Shown: positions 1-8,195 of the stretch, piece by piece
Layout of the letters: each line of letters opens with the position of its first letter
Position numbering within the stretch: the stretch's first letter is position 1
NCBI RefSeq assembly: GCF_013166655.1
Contig: NZ_JABKCA010000055.1
Coordinates: 1-41,522, forward strand
DNA: 41,522 nt
Direction: 5' to 3'
From: Lentimicrobium sp. L6
GTDB taxonomy: Bacteria > Bacteroidota > Bacteroidia > Bacteroidales > UBA12170
Program-made: the position numbers and the translations under genes
Notes under the pieces: generated by a model
Databases searched by the model: none
Told to the model about the DNA's origin: nothing
Seen by the model: only the letters and a program-made list of their open reading frames with translations

Positions 1-203
1 TATCACCATTAACAACTGAATTTCAGATAGTTAAAAACCGAACTCAGGTTATTAGATTATCGACATAGATAGCAAATATTCCATTGGTTGCGCTAAGATA
101 AAAATTAAAAGTCATTTTTTGACTCATAAGTAGAATTTTCATTCCTCAAATATACAATGCTATAATAAGTAGAAATACCCATCATCTAATAATTGTCATT
201 TTC

Positions 204-211
204 TATCTTTG
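204..211 (+). promoter_or_regulatory. Bacteroidota -7 promoter box for the nitronate monooxygenase-like gene
   Basis: TATCTTTG matches the TAnnTTTG -7 element of the Bacteroidota primary sigma factor. It lies 14 bases before the ATG at 226. It falls inside an upstream in-frame TTG extension (from 193) and therefore argues that translation starts at 226. No good -33 TTG is seen at 19-23 bp spacing. Confidence 0.6.
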
Positions 212-225
212 CAAAAAATACATTC

Positions 226-1167
226 ATGACAAATAAAATCACAAAACTTTTCAATATAAAATACCCCATCATTCAAGGTGGAATGGTTTGGTGCAGTGGT
301 TGGGAATTAGCATCTGCCGTTTCTTATGCTGGAGGATTAGGATTAATTGGCGCAGGAAGTATGTATCCTGAAATACTGCGAGAACATATCCGAAAAACCA
401 AGAAAGCTACTGATAAACCATTCGGTGTCAACTTACCACTTCTCTATCCTCAAATTGACGATCATATTAATATTATCATCGAGGAGAAAGTTCCTATTGT
501 TTTCACATCAGCCGGAAATCCAAAGAAATATACTGCTCTATTAAAAGAAAAAGGCATTACGGTAGTTCATGTGATTGCTAATATGAAATTTGCATTAAAA
601 TGCGTGGAGTCTGGTGTAGATGCCATTGTAGCTGAAGGATTTGAAGCGGGTGGACATAATGGCCATGAGGAGACTACCACTATGGCATTAATCCCTAATA
701 TTAGAGCCAAGGTGAATATCCCATTAATTGCAGCTGGAGGTATTGGGAGTGGACAAGCCATGTTAGCAGCCATGGCCTTGGGAGCTGATGGAGTTCAAGT
801 GGGCAGTCGTTTTGCAGCCAGTACCGAAAGCTCTGCTCACGATGCTTTTAAGCAATTGATATTAGATGCTAAAGATGGCGACACTAAGTTAAGTCTAAAA
901 GAAATTGGCCCAGTGAGACTTCTGAAAAACGAATTCTTTGAGCAAGTTGAAAAAGCTTATGCCAATCATGCCACAAAAGAAGATTTGACAGCACTACTTG
1001 GCAAAGGAAGAGCCAAAAGAGGAATGTTTGAAGGCGATTTAGTGGAAGGAGAATTGGAAATTGGTCAGGTATCTTCTAGTATTGATAAAATCATGTCTTC
1101 TGCAGAAATTATTAAAGAAATGATAGAAGATTATAATCATGCTCTTAAAAGCTTAAATAGTTTATAA
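226..1167 (+). CDS. NAD(P)H-dependent flavin oxidoreductase, nitronate monooxygenase / FabK-like
   Basis: The predicted product is a 313-residue TIM-barrel flavoprotein of the nitronate monooxygenase/2-nitropropane dioxygenase family, which binds FMN and oxidises alkyl nitronates or, in FabK-like members, reduces enoyl thioesters. Visible family features are the N-terminal IIQGGM with a following GGLGLIGAG, the EGFEAGGHNGHEE segment holding the family's active-site His, and the phosphate-binding IAAGGIGSG followed by GADGVQVGSRF. Length is normal for the family. An in-frame TTG at 193 would add eleven residues, but a -7 promoter box sits there, so ATG 226 is chosen. The gene stands alone, with no same-strand partner closer than 325 bp. 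Whether it is a true nitronate monooxygenase or an enoyl-ACP reductase cannot be decided from the sequence. Confidence 0.9.
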   Translation: MTNKITKLFNIKYPIIQGGMVWCSGWELASAVSYAGGLGLIGAGSMYPEILREHIRKTKKATDKPFGVNLPLLYPQIDDHINIIIEEKVPIVFTSAGNPKKYTALLKEKGITVVHVIANMKFALKCVESGVDAIVAEGFEAGGHNGHEETTTMALIPNIRAKVNIPLIAAGGIGSGQAMLAAMALGADGVQVGSRFAASTESSAHDAFKQLILDAKDGDTKLSLKEIGPVRLLKNEFFEQVEKAYANHATKEDLTALLGKGRAKRGMFEGDLVEGELEIGQVSSSIDKIMSSAEIIKEMIEDYNHALKSLNSL

Positions 1168-1410
1168 AGCAATACTGTCCAATACCATTTCCATTTAAAA
1201 AAAAGATTCTTCGCTTCATTGCATTTGTTGCCATTGCAAAAAATCAAGCCTCTTCTTCCTAATCCACCAGTGAACAATTGTCACTCCGAAGTGTAGCCTG
1301 CCTGACTTTCGCAGCAAGGCAGGCGAGCTGTCTTTATAATAATGAGATAGCTATTATTTTTAAAGCTTTCTTTTTCAAACGCTTTTAATTCAAAATATAC
1401 TACAATTCTA
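1168..1410. other. Non-coding stretch with a GC-rich hairpin
   Basis: No convincing open frame is seen on either strand. The stretch is AT-rich except for about 1285-1325, where GCCTGCCT at 1296-1303 pairs with AGGCAGGC at 1317-1324 across a 13-base loop. No T-run follows, so it does not look like an ordinary terminator for the gene ending at 1167; a dispersed palindromic repeat is more likely. Confidence 0.5.
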
Positions 1411-1452
1411 GTAACAAAATGTTAGTAACAAAATGTTACTAACATTTTGTTA
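1411..1452. promoter_or_regulatory. Triple palindromic operator (three TAACA-N3-TGTTA sites, 14-bp period)
   Basis: Three 13-bp sites of form TAACA-N3-TGTTA start at 1412, 1426 and 1440, so their centres are exactly 14 bp apart. The spacer is AAA, AAA and TTT. Together positions 1412-1452 form a 41-bp palindrome with 19-bp perfect arms around a central AAA. The array ends 12 bases before the -7 box at 1465-1472 and covers the place where the -33 element should be, so binding there would be expected to block or control RNA polymerase (inference). No regulator gene is adjacent. Confidence 0.65.
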
Positions 1453-1464
1453 TATATTTTTTCA

Positions 1465-1472
1465 TATCTTTG
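1465..1472 (+). promoter_or_regulatory. -7 promoter box for the P-loop ATPase gene
   Basis: TATCTTTG, 20 bases before the ATG at 1493. An upstream in-frame TTG at 1433 would place this box and the operator inside the coding sequence, which is unlikely, so it decides the start. A TTG at 1447-1449 is only 15 bp away, shorter than the usual -33/-7 spacing. Confidence 0.6.
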
Positions 1473-1492
1473 GTATTCAAAAGGATGAAATC

Positions 1493-2623
1493 ATGAGCAA
1501 AAAATCACCAACACCCTTTCCTACAACTACTTATTATGGTCCAGAATACTTCTGCGATAGAGATGATGAGATTCAGAGTTTGAAAAACAACATAAATAAT
1601 CATCAATCCACTACGCTTATTGCCATAAGAAGAATGGGTAAAACAGGTTTAATTAACCATTTACAGCATCATATTTCAAAAGATTGGGAAACTATTTATA
1701 TTGATATTTTATCAACAGAAAACCTAAATGACCTTTTAAATAGCCTTTCGACAGCGATTTTAAAAACCCTACCAGAAAAGACAAAAATAGGACAAAAAAT
1801 CTGGGATTTCTTTAAATCATTACATGTCACATTATCCTACGATCCACTTTCTGGGGAACCAAATGTGAGTTTTAATCTGAAACAAAACGAAAGTAAAACT
1901 CAGATTAGAAACTTATTAAACATGCTCGATCAGCATCACAAACCAGTATTAATCGCCATCGATGAATTCCAACAGATTACTTCCTATCCAGAAAAAGGCA
2001 CTGATGCTTATCTTCGAACTATTGTTCAGCAATTAAAAAATGTAGTTTTTATTTTTTCAGGGAGTCAGCAACATATTATGCATGACCTTTTTTCAAATCC
2101 TTCCAAACCATTTTTCAGAAGTACTGCATTCTTGCATTTAGAGCAAATCGACTTTGCAATCTACCAAAATTTCATTGTTCAGCAATTTGAGAAATATAAG
2201 AAAAAGATAGACAAAGAAGTGGTTGCAGAAATACTAAATTGGACCAATGTTCACACCTATTATGTTCAATTATTATGCAATAGGGTTTTTTCTTCTTCAA
2301 AAAAAGAAGCCACAACAAAAACTTGGCAAGAAGAGGCATCCAGATTATTAAAAGAACAAGAAATGGTTTTCTTCACCTATAGAGAAATGCTCACAAAAGC
2401 CCAATGGAAACTCATAAAAGCCATTGCAAAAGAAGGCAAGGTCTATAGTATTACTTCTTCAGCCTTTATTCAGAAATATGCATTTGGAAGTTCTTCTGGA
2501 ATCATTCGTTCCCTTCAATCCTTACTTAAAAAAGAATTGATAAACAAACAATACGATGAGGATGGAAAACAATATTATAGTGTTTATGATGTATTGTTCC
2601 TGCGTTGGCTTGAAGCTCTTTAA
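1493..2623 (+). CDS. Archaeal-type (STAND-like) P-loop ATPase with C-terminal winged helix
   Basis: This 376-residue protein resembles the ATPase_2 / archaeal ATPase family of single-domain P-loop NTPases, often found in variable genome regions and of mostly unknown function. The N-terminus has the short motif FCDRDDEIQSL typical just before the P-loop. The Walker A is the family's divergent form IAIRRMGKT (residues 43-51), and the Walker B is PVLIAIDEF with D157-E158. A GSQQHIM sensor-like stretch follows. The last 80 residues look like a winged helix (KAIAKEGKVYSI, then a helix pair ending SVYDVLFLRWLEAL). There is no signal peptide. It is monocistronic, preceded by a triple palindromic operator and followed 31 bp later by an unrelated thioredoxin gene with its own promoter. 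No client can be named. Confidence 0.85.
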   Translation: MSKKSPTPFPTTTYYGPEYFCDRDDEIQSLKNNINNHQSTTLIAIRRMGKTGLINHLQHHISKDWETIYIDILSTENLNDLLNSLSTAILKTLPEKTKIGQKIWDFFKSLHVTLSYDPLSGEPNVSFNLKQNESKTQIRNLLNMLDQHHKPVLIAIDEFQQITSYPEKGTDAYLRTIVQQLKNVVFIFSGSQQHIMHDLFSNPSKPFFRSTAFLHLEQIDFAIYQNFIVQQFEKYKKKIDKEVVAEILNWTNVHTYYVQLLCNRVFSSSKKEATTKTWQEEASRLLKEQEMVFFTYREMLTKAQWKLIKAIAKEGKVYSITSSAFIQKYAFGSSSGIIRSLQSLLKKELINKQYDEDGKQYYSVYDVLFLRWLEAL

Positions 2624-2641
2624 TACTTATTTATATATTTG
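2610..2641 (+). promoter_or_regulatory. Promoter TTG-N21-TATATTTG for the cytosolic thioredoxin-like gene
   Basis: TTG at 2610-2612 and TATATTTG at 2634-2641 are 21 bp apart, close to the Bacteroidota -33/-7 optimum. The -33 element overlaps the last codons of the preceding ATPase gene. The ATG at 2655 is 13 bases downstream of the box. Confidence 0.7.
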
Positions 2642-2654
2642 TAAATAAAAACCC

Positions 2655-3236
2655 ATGGCAGAAACTCCAACCCTACAAATCCCATTAGGCTTTCAAGCTC
2701 CTGATTTTTCTCTTCCTGACACCATCAGCGGGAACACATTAAATTATGCTCAAATCAGAGGAGAGAATGGCACAGTTGTAATGTTTATTTGCAACCATTG
2801 TCCTTATGTGATACATGTGATAGAGGAGCTGGTAAAACTGGCTAAGGAATATATGCCCAAAGGAATCGGATTCGTGGCCATCAGTAGTAACGATATTATT
2901 AACTATCCTCAAGATACTCCTGAAAAAATGAAAGAACATGCTGCAAAGTGGGAAATGCCATTTCCCTATTTATACGATAAAAGTCAAGAAGTGGCAAAAG
3001 CATATCAAGCGGCTTGCACACCCGATTATAATATTTTTAATGAGGAGGATAAAGCTGTTTATCGCGGACAATTAGATGAAGCTCGTCCTAAAAATAATGA
3101 AGTGGTGAATGGAAAAGATTTACGAGAAGCCTTAGATAAAATATTAGCTGGACGAGAGGTAAACAAGAATCAGAAACCAAGTGTGGGATGCGGTATTAAA
3201 TGGAAGAAAGAAGATGGCCTTAGACCTATCTTCTAA
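2655..3236 (+). CDS. Thioredoxin/AhpC-TSA-fold redox protein with CNHCP motif (cytosolic)
   Basis: This 193-residue redoxin-domain protein has a Cys pair in CNHCP (C46 and C49) after a beta strand, as in thioredoxin-fold oxidoreductases of the AhpC/TSA superfamily. The stretch PDYNIFNEEDKAVYRGQLDEARP contains the family cis-Pro region and the beta hairpin. A third conserved Cys lies near the end in SVGCGIKWK (C179). It has no signal peptide, so it should act in the cytoplasm. A paralog with the same CNHCP and C-terminal GC-x-IK motif, but exported, lies at 28132-28731. The gene has its own promoter and converges with the histidine kinase gene, leaving only nine bases between stops. Substrate and reductant are unknown. 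Confidence 0.85.
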   Translation: MAETPTLQIPLGFQAPDFSLPDTISGNTLNYAQIRGENGTVVMFICNHCPYVIHVIEELVKLAKEYMPKGIGFVAISSNDIINYPQDTPEKMKEHAAKWEMPFPYLYDKSQEVAKAYQAACTPDYNIFNEEDKAVYRGQLDEARPKNNEVVNGKDLREALDKILAGREVNKNQKPSVGCGIKWKKEDGLRPIF

Positions 3237-3245
3237 TAGAAAAAT

Positions 3246-4814
3246 CTAACATTTGGCAAGAGTAAAGCTAAATGTAGTTCCTTTTCCTAGCTCACTTTCT
3301 ACTCGTATTTTGCCACCTTGCTTTTCAACAAATTCTTTACATAGAATAAGTCCAAAACCTGTCCCTTTTTGTGTAGATTCGCCAATAAGCTTGGTACTCA
3401 CATCTATTCGGAAGAGCTTAGCAATGTCTTCTGACGCGATACCAATACCTTGATCTTTTATGGATAATTCCACAAACTTATCGTCTAAGTCTCTCGTACT
3501 AATCTCAACTTGCCCACCATTTTCACTAAACTTCACCGCATTACTCAACAGGTTTCTAAGAACGGTATGTAATAAATTAGGATCCGCATTTACATTGATG
3601 CCCTCCTCAATTTTATTCACCAGTTCTACTTTTGTACTCTGAGCATTCATTTGTAGGAGACGGATGTTTTGTTTCACTATATCATCGAGCTGCATACACC
3701 GCAAGTTCACTTCTAAAGTACCACTTTGAGTTCTCGCCCATTGCAGTAAATTATCTAATAAACTTTCCAAATACACAGCTGACTGGTTGAGGCTTTTAAG
3801 AAAATAAATCTTCTTGTCTTCCGGAATACTATCAGGATCATTACTTAAAATATCAGTAACTGAAAGAAAAGAAGTGAACGGGCCTTTTAAATCATGGGCA
3901 ATAATATTGAAAAACTTATCTTTGGTTTTATTGGTTTCTTTGAGCTTTTTCTGGGATTTCAATAATAGCTGATTGAATTCCTCCAGTTCATATTTCTGTT
4001 CATTCAATCCAAAAATCATCTTATTGAAATTCTCACTTAAACTCCCCACTTCATCGTTCTGCGCCACTTTCACTTGGATATCGAGTTGCCCGCTTTGAAC
4101 CAATGAAGCAGCTTTATCTAATTCCTTCAAAGGTTTAATAACCGAACGATTGATATAGCTTGCCAATAATAAAGTCCCAAAAGCTATAGAAGCAGCGATA
4201 AAAACAATCAATAGCTTAAAAGCATTCATCGACTTTTTAGATTGCTCCTTTACATCCTCAGATTTCAAGGATAATGTCAACATAAACTCATTAATTTCAT
4301 CAATTAAGCTAGTAGTTACCAACATCACAGGGTCTGATTCATCTTCTACCAGTGACTGAGCCTGAAATACCAATAATGCATTATTATAATCGTCGAAGGT
4401 GGTCAGAATCGCCATTACTTCTTGCTGAGCAGGAACCAGATTGTCATTAAAATATAATTCCAAATGTTGTAATACCTTCTTTTCATCCTCTTCCCAGTTC
4501 TCCGATAAAACCCTCAATTCATCTAGGATTTGAGGAATATCGGTATCCAGTAATTGTTTAAGTCTTATTTTATCGGGAGAATGCGTTTTAGGACTCACGA
4601 AAACCCAGTTTTTAATCAGCATTTTGGTTTCGGTCACCTGATAAGAAAACTTTTGTAATAAGGCCGTGGAAGGAGAATATACATCTGCCATACTTTGCAG
4701 CAGCTTGTAATTATTATTTAAAGCAAAGAAAAGCATAATGGCACCCAATAGAATAGTCAATGTACTCAGGGCATAGGCCAAGCCTAATCTATTTGTTATG
4801 GATTTCTTTTGCAA
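3246..4814 (-). CDS. HAMP sensor histidine kinase, last gene of the YfiR/TonB receptor operon
   Basis: This 522-residue inner-membrane sensor kinase has a first membrane helix at about 10-32, an extracytoplasmic helical domain to about 198, a second membrane helix at 200-221, and a HAMP domain followed by a coiled coil to about 295. The HisKA domain has the H-box FFNIIAHDLKGP (phospho-acceptor H307). The ATPase domain shows the N box (LRNLLSNAVKFS), the G1 box DQGIGI and the G2 box GTGFGL. There is no receiver domain and no response regulator nearby. It starts 15 bp after the TonB receptor stop. The only plausible start is TTG at 4814: an in-frame stop lies just upstream and the first ATG falls inside the first membrane helix. 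Translation may be coupled to the receptor gene. Family assignment is secure; the signal is not known. Confidence 0.92.
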   Translation of the reverse strand: MQKKSITNRLGLAYALSTLTILLGAIMLFFALNNNYKLLQSMADVYSPSTALLQKFSYQVTETKMLIKNWVFVSPKTHSPDKIRLKQLLDTDIPQILDELRVLSENWEEDEKKVLQHLELYFNDNLVPAQQEVMAILTTFDDYNNALLVFQAQSLVEDESDPVMLVTTSLIDEINEFMLTLSLKSEDVKEQSKKSMNAFKLLIVFIAASIAFGTLLLASYINRSVIKPLKELDKAASLVQSGQLDIQVKVAQNDEVGSLSENFNKMIFGLNEQKYELEEFNQLLLKSQKKLKETNKTKDKFFNIIAHDLKGPFTSFLSVTDILSNDPDSIPEDKKIYFLKSLNQSAVYLESLLDNLLQWARTQSGTLEVNLRCMQLDDIVKQNIRLLQMNAQSTKVELVNKIEEGINVNADPNLLHTVLRNLLSNAVKFSENGGQVEISTRDLDDKFVELSIKDQGIGIASEDIAKLFRIDVSTKLIGESTQKGTGFGLILCKEFVEKQGGKIRVESELGKGTTFSFTLAKC

Positions 4815-4829
4815 GCTATAAAGTTAACA

Positions 4830-7097
4830 TTATTTCTTTTTACCCCAGCGAAGGCTTACACCAAGCAAAAACTCAGCTCCCACCCTATCACCAAATATAA
4901 ACTCATAATCATCGTTGGCCAGCATATTTCGTCCAGAAACAAATACCTGATGTTGACCATAGAAGCGGTAGCCGATTTTAAGATTCACAATGGCTTTAGA
5001 GTTTATCTTTTTCATTCCATCATAAGTAAACACATTTTGAGTACTTAAGAAGTATACATCGGTATTGGCAGAAATCTTGGAATCTCCTCTATAATTGATA
5101 TTAAAGCCTCCAGTAAACTTGGGAGTAGCTTTATGAATTTTCGAATCGTTATTAATGATTACAATTAAGGTGTCATTCAGGTCATAACTGCTAGTCACCA
5201 TATCCAGATTTGTCATTTGTAGGGTTCCAAACAATTTGGCATGAATATGTTTTAATACTAAAGTCTCCACACTTAAACTGGCCCCCATCTGTTTGGAAAC
5301 TAAAGGAAGGTTTTGCTTAGTTACTTCCAACAAATAACTATTCTGGTTGATTTGATATAGCTCTCCTTCAGGAAGATTATAATTAGTAGTTTGGTTATAG
5401 AAGAAACTTCCATCGGCAGTTACATTTTTCGATAAATGCGACCTAAAACCAAACTCAAACAGGTGCATCTCTAATAATTTAAGATCAAGATTCTTATTAT
5501 AATTGGTTTCTAAGGTGGTATTCCCATATTGAGATATTTCAGAGAAATTGACATGATAATCCCACATAAAAGGACCACGATTGGCTTTAGAGTAAACACC
5601 TCTAACCACACTATGTTCATCAATAGTATAACTTGCCGTAAACTGATAACTGAAATAATCATCTTTGGGATATTTAAACCATTCCCATCGTCCAGCAGCA
5701 GTTAATCTCAACTTCTCAATCAAAGTATAGTCAAATCTTATAAACACAGCAGTATTACCCAAATCTTGTCGACCACTAAAAATTCCAGATTCCCCTTCGG
5801 GTAAATACCTCTGATCGTCATAAAACACATATTGATAACTAATTCCTGGCAATACTTTTAAGTTTTTCCACTTATATAAATACTCTATACTCGATTGAAA
5901 ATTACCATATACAAATTCATAACCCGGATAACCCAATGCTAAATTCTGTTGTCCTAAATTATAAGAGGCATTAAAGTTTAAGCCTTTGTAATAATACTTA
6001 AGATTACTATAGCCTGATAAACTTTGTCGGCCTGTTAAAGAAAACTCTCTGGTATCGAAAAATATGCTTTGTATATCTGACTGCTGAATTCCTGCACTAA
6101 AGGCTATCCCTTGGTCTTTTGCTTTTTGATAATAAAGAAACAAGTTGGCTGCTTTTCGCTCTGAAGATCTTAATGGATTAGGGAATTTACTTGCTGTATT
6201 TGGCGCGAAATATTTAATGGAATCGGAAGGAACATAACGTCCTTTTCTAACAGTGTCGAAATAATTTTCAAAGGCAAAATAGTCATCTTGAAAGCGATCG
6301 AGTTTTTGATAGTTTGCTGTGATTCGTGCCGTAAATTTACTATTCCCTAGTGCAATGTTAGCTTGTAGATCTTGCGAGCCCTCAGCGCCCATTTGAGCTT
6401 GCACATGGCTCTCTAAGCCTTCAACATTATTACGTTTGGTGAAGATGTGAATAACTCCACTCACTGCATTTGGGCCATAAAGTGCAGATGAAGGGCCATA
6501 AACCACTTCTATTCTATCAATATTCTCCATGTTCACAGGCAATGTTTCCCAAAAAGTTCCACCTTGAAAATGATTATAAACAGGCCGCTCATCAATCATG
6601 ACTAGGGTTAGAGAGTTTTCACTATAGAATAAAGTTTGACCACTCGGAATATTATCATTTCCACGAATATGGACATCGTAATTTCCATTGGTTTTTTGTC
6701 TCACAATTAAACCCGGAATTAATCGAAGCGCCTCTGGAACATTAAGAGCGCCGGAGGCATCAATATCATCACCAGTGATAACGGAAATACTAAGAGGGGA
6801 CTCAAAATACTTCTCATCAAACTTTGAGGCTGTCTTTACTTCTGGGTTTAAAACTTTCTCGTATAACTCCTCCAAAGAAGAAAGCTTAAACCTTCTCACC
6901 AAGGCCATTAATTCTTCTAAAGGCATTTCCAACAATTCACTTTGGGTGATTTTTCTGATCTCATCGGTACTCATACTTTCCACCTCTTTTTGCGCATGCA
7001 AAACAGGTGTAATCACAAGAGAAACAAGAATCAGAATAAGTATCTGAATATGCTTTCTATGGGTCAAGTTTGTATTATATTTTGTTTCAGGTTTCAA
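4830..7097 (-). CDS. TonB-dependent outer-membrane receptor of the YfiR-linked type
   Basis: The product has about 755 residues. A signal peptide ends near LVITPVLHAQ (residue 35-36). Residues 41-80 are a helical lead-in rich in LEEL repeats, followed by SVITGDDIDASGALNVPEAL, the start of a plug domain, with RIEVVYGPSSALYGPNAVSG in its second half. A 22-strand-type barrel fills the rest, ending in aromatic-rich strands. The lead-in LEELY..V..ASK before the plug is typical of receptors encoded beside YfiR proteins. The start is uncertain: no ATG precedes the signal peptide, an in-frame stop lies at 7101-7103, and the candidates are TTG 7097 and TTG 7067; the second gives a signal peptide of more usual length. 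It lies 44 bp after yfiR and 15 bp before the kinase. The ligand is unknown. Confidence 0.9.
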   Translation of the reverse strand: MKPETKYNTNLTHRKHIQILILILVSLVITPVLHAQKEVESMSTDEIRKITQSELLEMPLEELMALVRRFKLSSLEELYEKVLNPEVKTASKFDEKYFESPLSISVITGDDIDASGALNVPEALRLIPGLIVRQKTNGNYDVHIRGNDNIPSGQTLFYSENSLTLVMIDERPVYNHFQGGTFWETLPVNMENIDRIEVVYGPSSALYGPNAVSGVIHIFTKRNNVEGLESHVQAQMGAEGSQDLQANIALGNSKFTARITANYQKLDRFQDDYFAFENYFDTVRKGRYVPSDSIKYFAPNTASKFPNPLRSSERKAANLFLYYQKAKDQGIAFSAGIQQSDIQSIFFDTREFSLTGRQSLSGYSNLKYYYKGLNFNASYNLGQQNLALGYPGYEFVYGNFQSSIEYLYKWKNLKVLPGISYQYVFYDDQRYLPEGESGIFSGRQDLGNTAVFIRFDYTLIEKLRLTAAGRWEWFKYPKDDYFSYQFTASYTIDEHSVVRGVYSKANRGPFMWDYHVNFSEISQYGNTTLETNYNKNLDLKLLEMHLFEFGFRSHLSKNVTADGSFFYNQTTNYNLPEGELYQINQNSYLLEVTKQNLPLVSKQMGASLSVETLVLKHIHAKLFGTLQMTNLDMVTSSYDLNDTLIVIINNDSKIHKATPKFTGGFNINYRGDSKISANTDVYFLSTQNVFTYDGMKKINSKAIVNLKIGYRFYGQHQVFVSGRNMLANDDYEFIFGDRVGAEFLLGVSLRWGKKK

Positions 7098-7141
7098 AAG
7101 TTAAAATTAAGTTCTAATTATATATTATTGTTTACGTGATT

Positions 7142-7663
7142 TTACTGATTTTCGATTTCTATTTTTCCGAGCTGAATTAACATATCACTCAGCTTTAAAC
7201 CTTTATCTCTAATTAATTCTGGCCTAATGATAAATTCAAGGCCATCACTAGTTTCAAAAAGGTTAATATCGGTAAATTTTGCGTTTTTATAGTCACTAAC
7301 CAATAATATTGGTCTGTTTTTTATCCAAGAAGCAACCTCAGGAATATATTTACGTTTAGAATAATCCACATAAATTAAATCAGCTAAAACCAAATCCTCA
7401 ACTTCGTCAATATAGTCTACTTGAATAAGTCTGTCGCCAGCTAATTTAGTTTCTGCGATCTTTAAAATAGATTCATAGGTGTTTTTATCTCCATATATCA
7501 CAATATGAAAATTCTCATCAGATTCAATAATTGGCCATTCTATTCGCTTAATAAAATTATATATATAGAGAGATTTATAATTAGACATTTGCCCAAACAC
7601 AAACTGGGTAAGAACCACAAAGGTAATCACCATCAATATTTTATGTATTGGAAATTGTCTCAT
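7142..7663 (-). CDS. YfiR/DUF4154 family periplasmic protein
   Basis: This 173-residue exported protein opens with a signal peptide (residues 1-24, ending TQFVFGQ). The segment YIYNFIKRIEWP is the hallmark start of the YfiR/DUF4154 fold, and the end RDKGLKLSDMLIQLGKIE matches the family's closing helix. In Pseudomonas, YfiR is a periplasmic repressor of a membrane diguanylate cyclase; here no GGDEF protein is present and the neighbours are a TonB receptor and a sensor kinase, so it may relay to the kinase (inference). An in-frame TTG at 7675 would add four residues but it is part of the -7 promoter box TACCTTTG, so ATG 7663 is preferred, giving a very short leader. First gene of the three-gene operon. 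Confidence 0.88.
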   Translation of the reverse strand: MRQFPIHKILMVITFVVLTQFVFGQMSNYKSLYIYNFIKRIEWPIIESDENFHIVIYGDKNTYESILKIAETKLAGDRLIQVDYIDEVEDLVLADLIYVDYSKRKYIPEVASWIKNRPILLVSDYKNAKFTDINLFETSDGLEFIIRPELIRDKGLKLSDMLIQLGKIEIENQ

Positions 7664-7672
7664 ATTATTAAG

Positions 7673-7680
7673 CAAAGGTA
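7673..7680 (-). promoter_or_regulatory. -7 promoter box for the yfiR-receptor-kinase operon
   Basis: TACCTTTG on the minus strand (7680 to 7673), nine bases before the ATG at 7663. It overlaps an in-frame TTG and therefore excludes that codon as the start. No -33 TTG is visible at normal spacing, so activation by another factor is possible (inference). Confidence 0.55.
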
Positions 7681-7769
7681 GAATTTAATTTTTCTTTAAA
7701 AAAACATATTTCATTCTATATTAACACAAAAACAAGGCCAAATTAATCTCTAAAAGTTGCCTAAAGAAC

Positions 7770-7802
7770 TTGTTTTTTTATTAACGAAATCTATTATTTT
7801 TG
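7770..7802 (+). promoter_or_regulatory. Promoter TTG-N22-TATTTTTG for ybaB
   Basis: TTG at 7770-7772 and TATTTTTG at 7795-7802. The ATG at 7820 lies 17 bases downstream. Upstream in-frame codons from 7757 would contain this promoter and are rejected. Confidence 0.65.
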
Positions 7803-7819
7803 CAGTAAAAATTAGAAAG

Positions 7820-8116
7820 ATGTTCGATAAACTAATGAGTCAGATGGGTCCTATGAAAGAGGCCATGGATCAAAGCAAACAAAAATTAGAAACCATAACT
7901 GTTAAAGGTGAAGCAGAAGGTATTCAAGTATATATTAACGGAAACCGTAGAGTTACCGAAATTAAAATAAGCCAAGCACTTATTGATGAAGGTGACAAGG
8001 AAGCCATAGAGGAATTATTACAAGTAGCTACTAATAAAGCTCTAGAAAGTGCCAATAATGTGAATGAGATGGAAATGGCAAGTGCAGCACGTGGCATGAT
8101 GCCAGGCATGTTCTAG
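7820..8116 (+). CDS. ybaB: YbaB/EbfC family nucleoid-associated protein
   Basis: This 98-residue protein belongs to the YbaB/EbfC family, small dimeric DNA-binding proteins that coat the nucleoid. The layout is typical: an N-terminal helix (MFDKLMSQMGPMKEAMDQSKQKLE), a central three-strand sheet (ITVKGEAEGIQVYINGNRRVTEIKI) and a C-terminal helix ending in the flexible AARGMMPGMF tail, close to the family pattern. Length is slightly short of the usual 100-110. The start at 7820 is set by the promoter immediately upstream. It is divergent from the YfiR operon and convergent with lipB, separated from the latter by a strong terminator. In many bacteria ybaB lies beside recR or dnaX; that linkage is absent here. 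Confidence 0.92.
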   Translation: MFDKLMSQMGPMKEAMDQSKQKLETITVKGEAEGIQVYINGNRRVTEIKISQALIDEGDKEAIEELLQVATNKALESANNVNEMEMASAARGMMPGMF

Positions 8117-8134
8117 AAATCCTAAACCCATAAA

Positions 8135-8174
8135 AAGAAACCCCAAATGCTATCATTAGTGTTTGGGGTTTCTT
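8135..8174. terminator. Bidirectional terminator between ybaB and lipB
   Basis: AAGAAACCCCAAA (8135-8147) is the exact reverse complement of TTTGGGGTTTCTT (8162-8174), with a 14-base loop. A-rich and T-rich flanks suit termination from both converging genes. Confidence 0.85.
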
Positions 8175-8195
8175 GTTTCTTCATGTAATAAAAAG

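Noticed and set aside
41-142. Minus-strand 33-codon frame with TATATTTG at 154-147
   Set aside because: The box-ATG layout resembles the leaderless genes, but the product (starting MKILLMSQKM) has no protein-like features and the frame is short; chance is likely.
1296-1324. GC-rich hairpin considered as terminator of the first gene
   Set aside because: It is about 130 bp past the stop and has no T-run; recorded only as a repeat-like hairpin.
1433-1492. Upstream start of the P-loop ATPase at TTG 1433
   Set aside because: It would place the palindromic operator and the promoter box inside the coding region.
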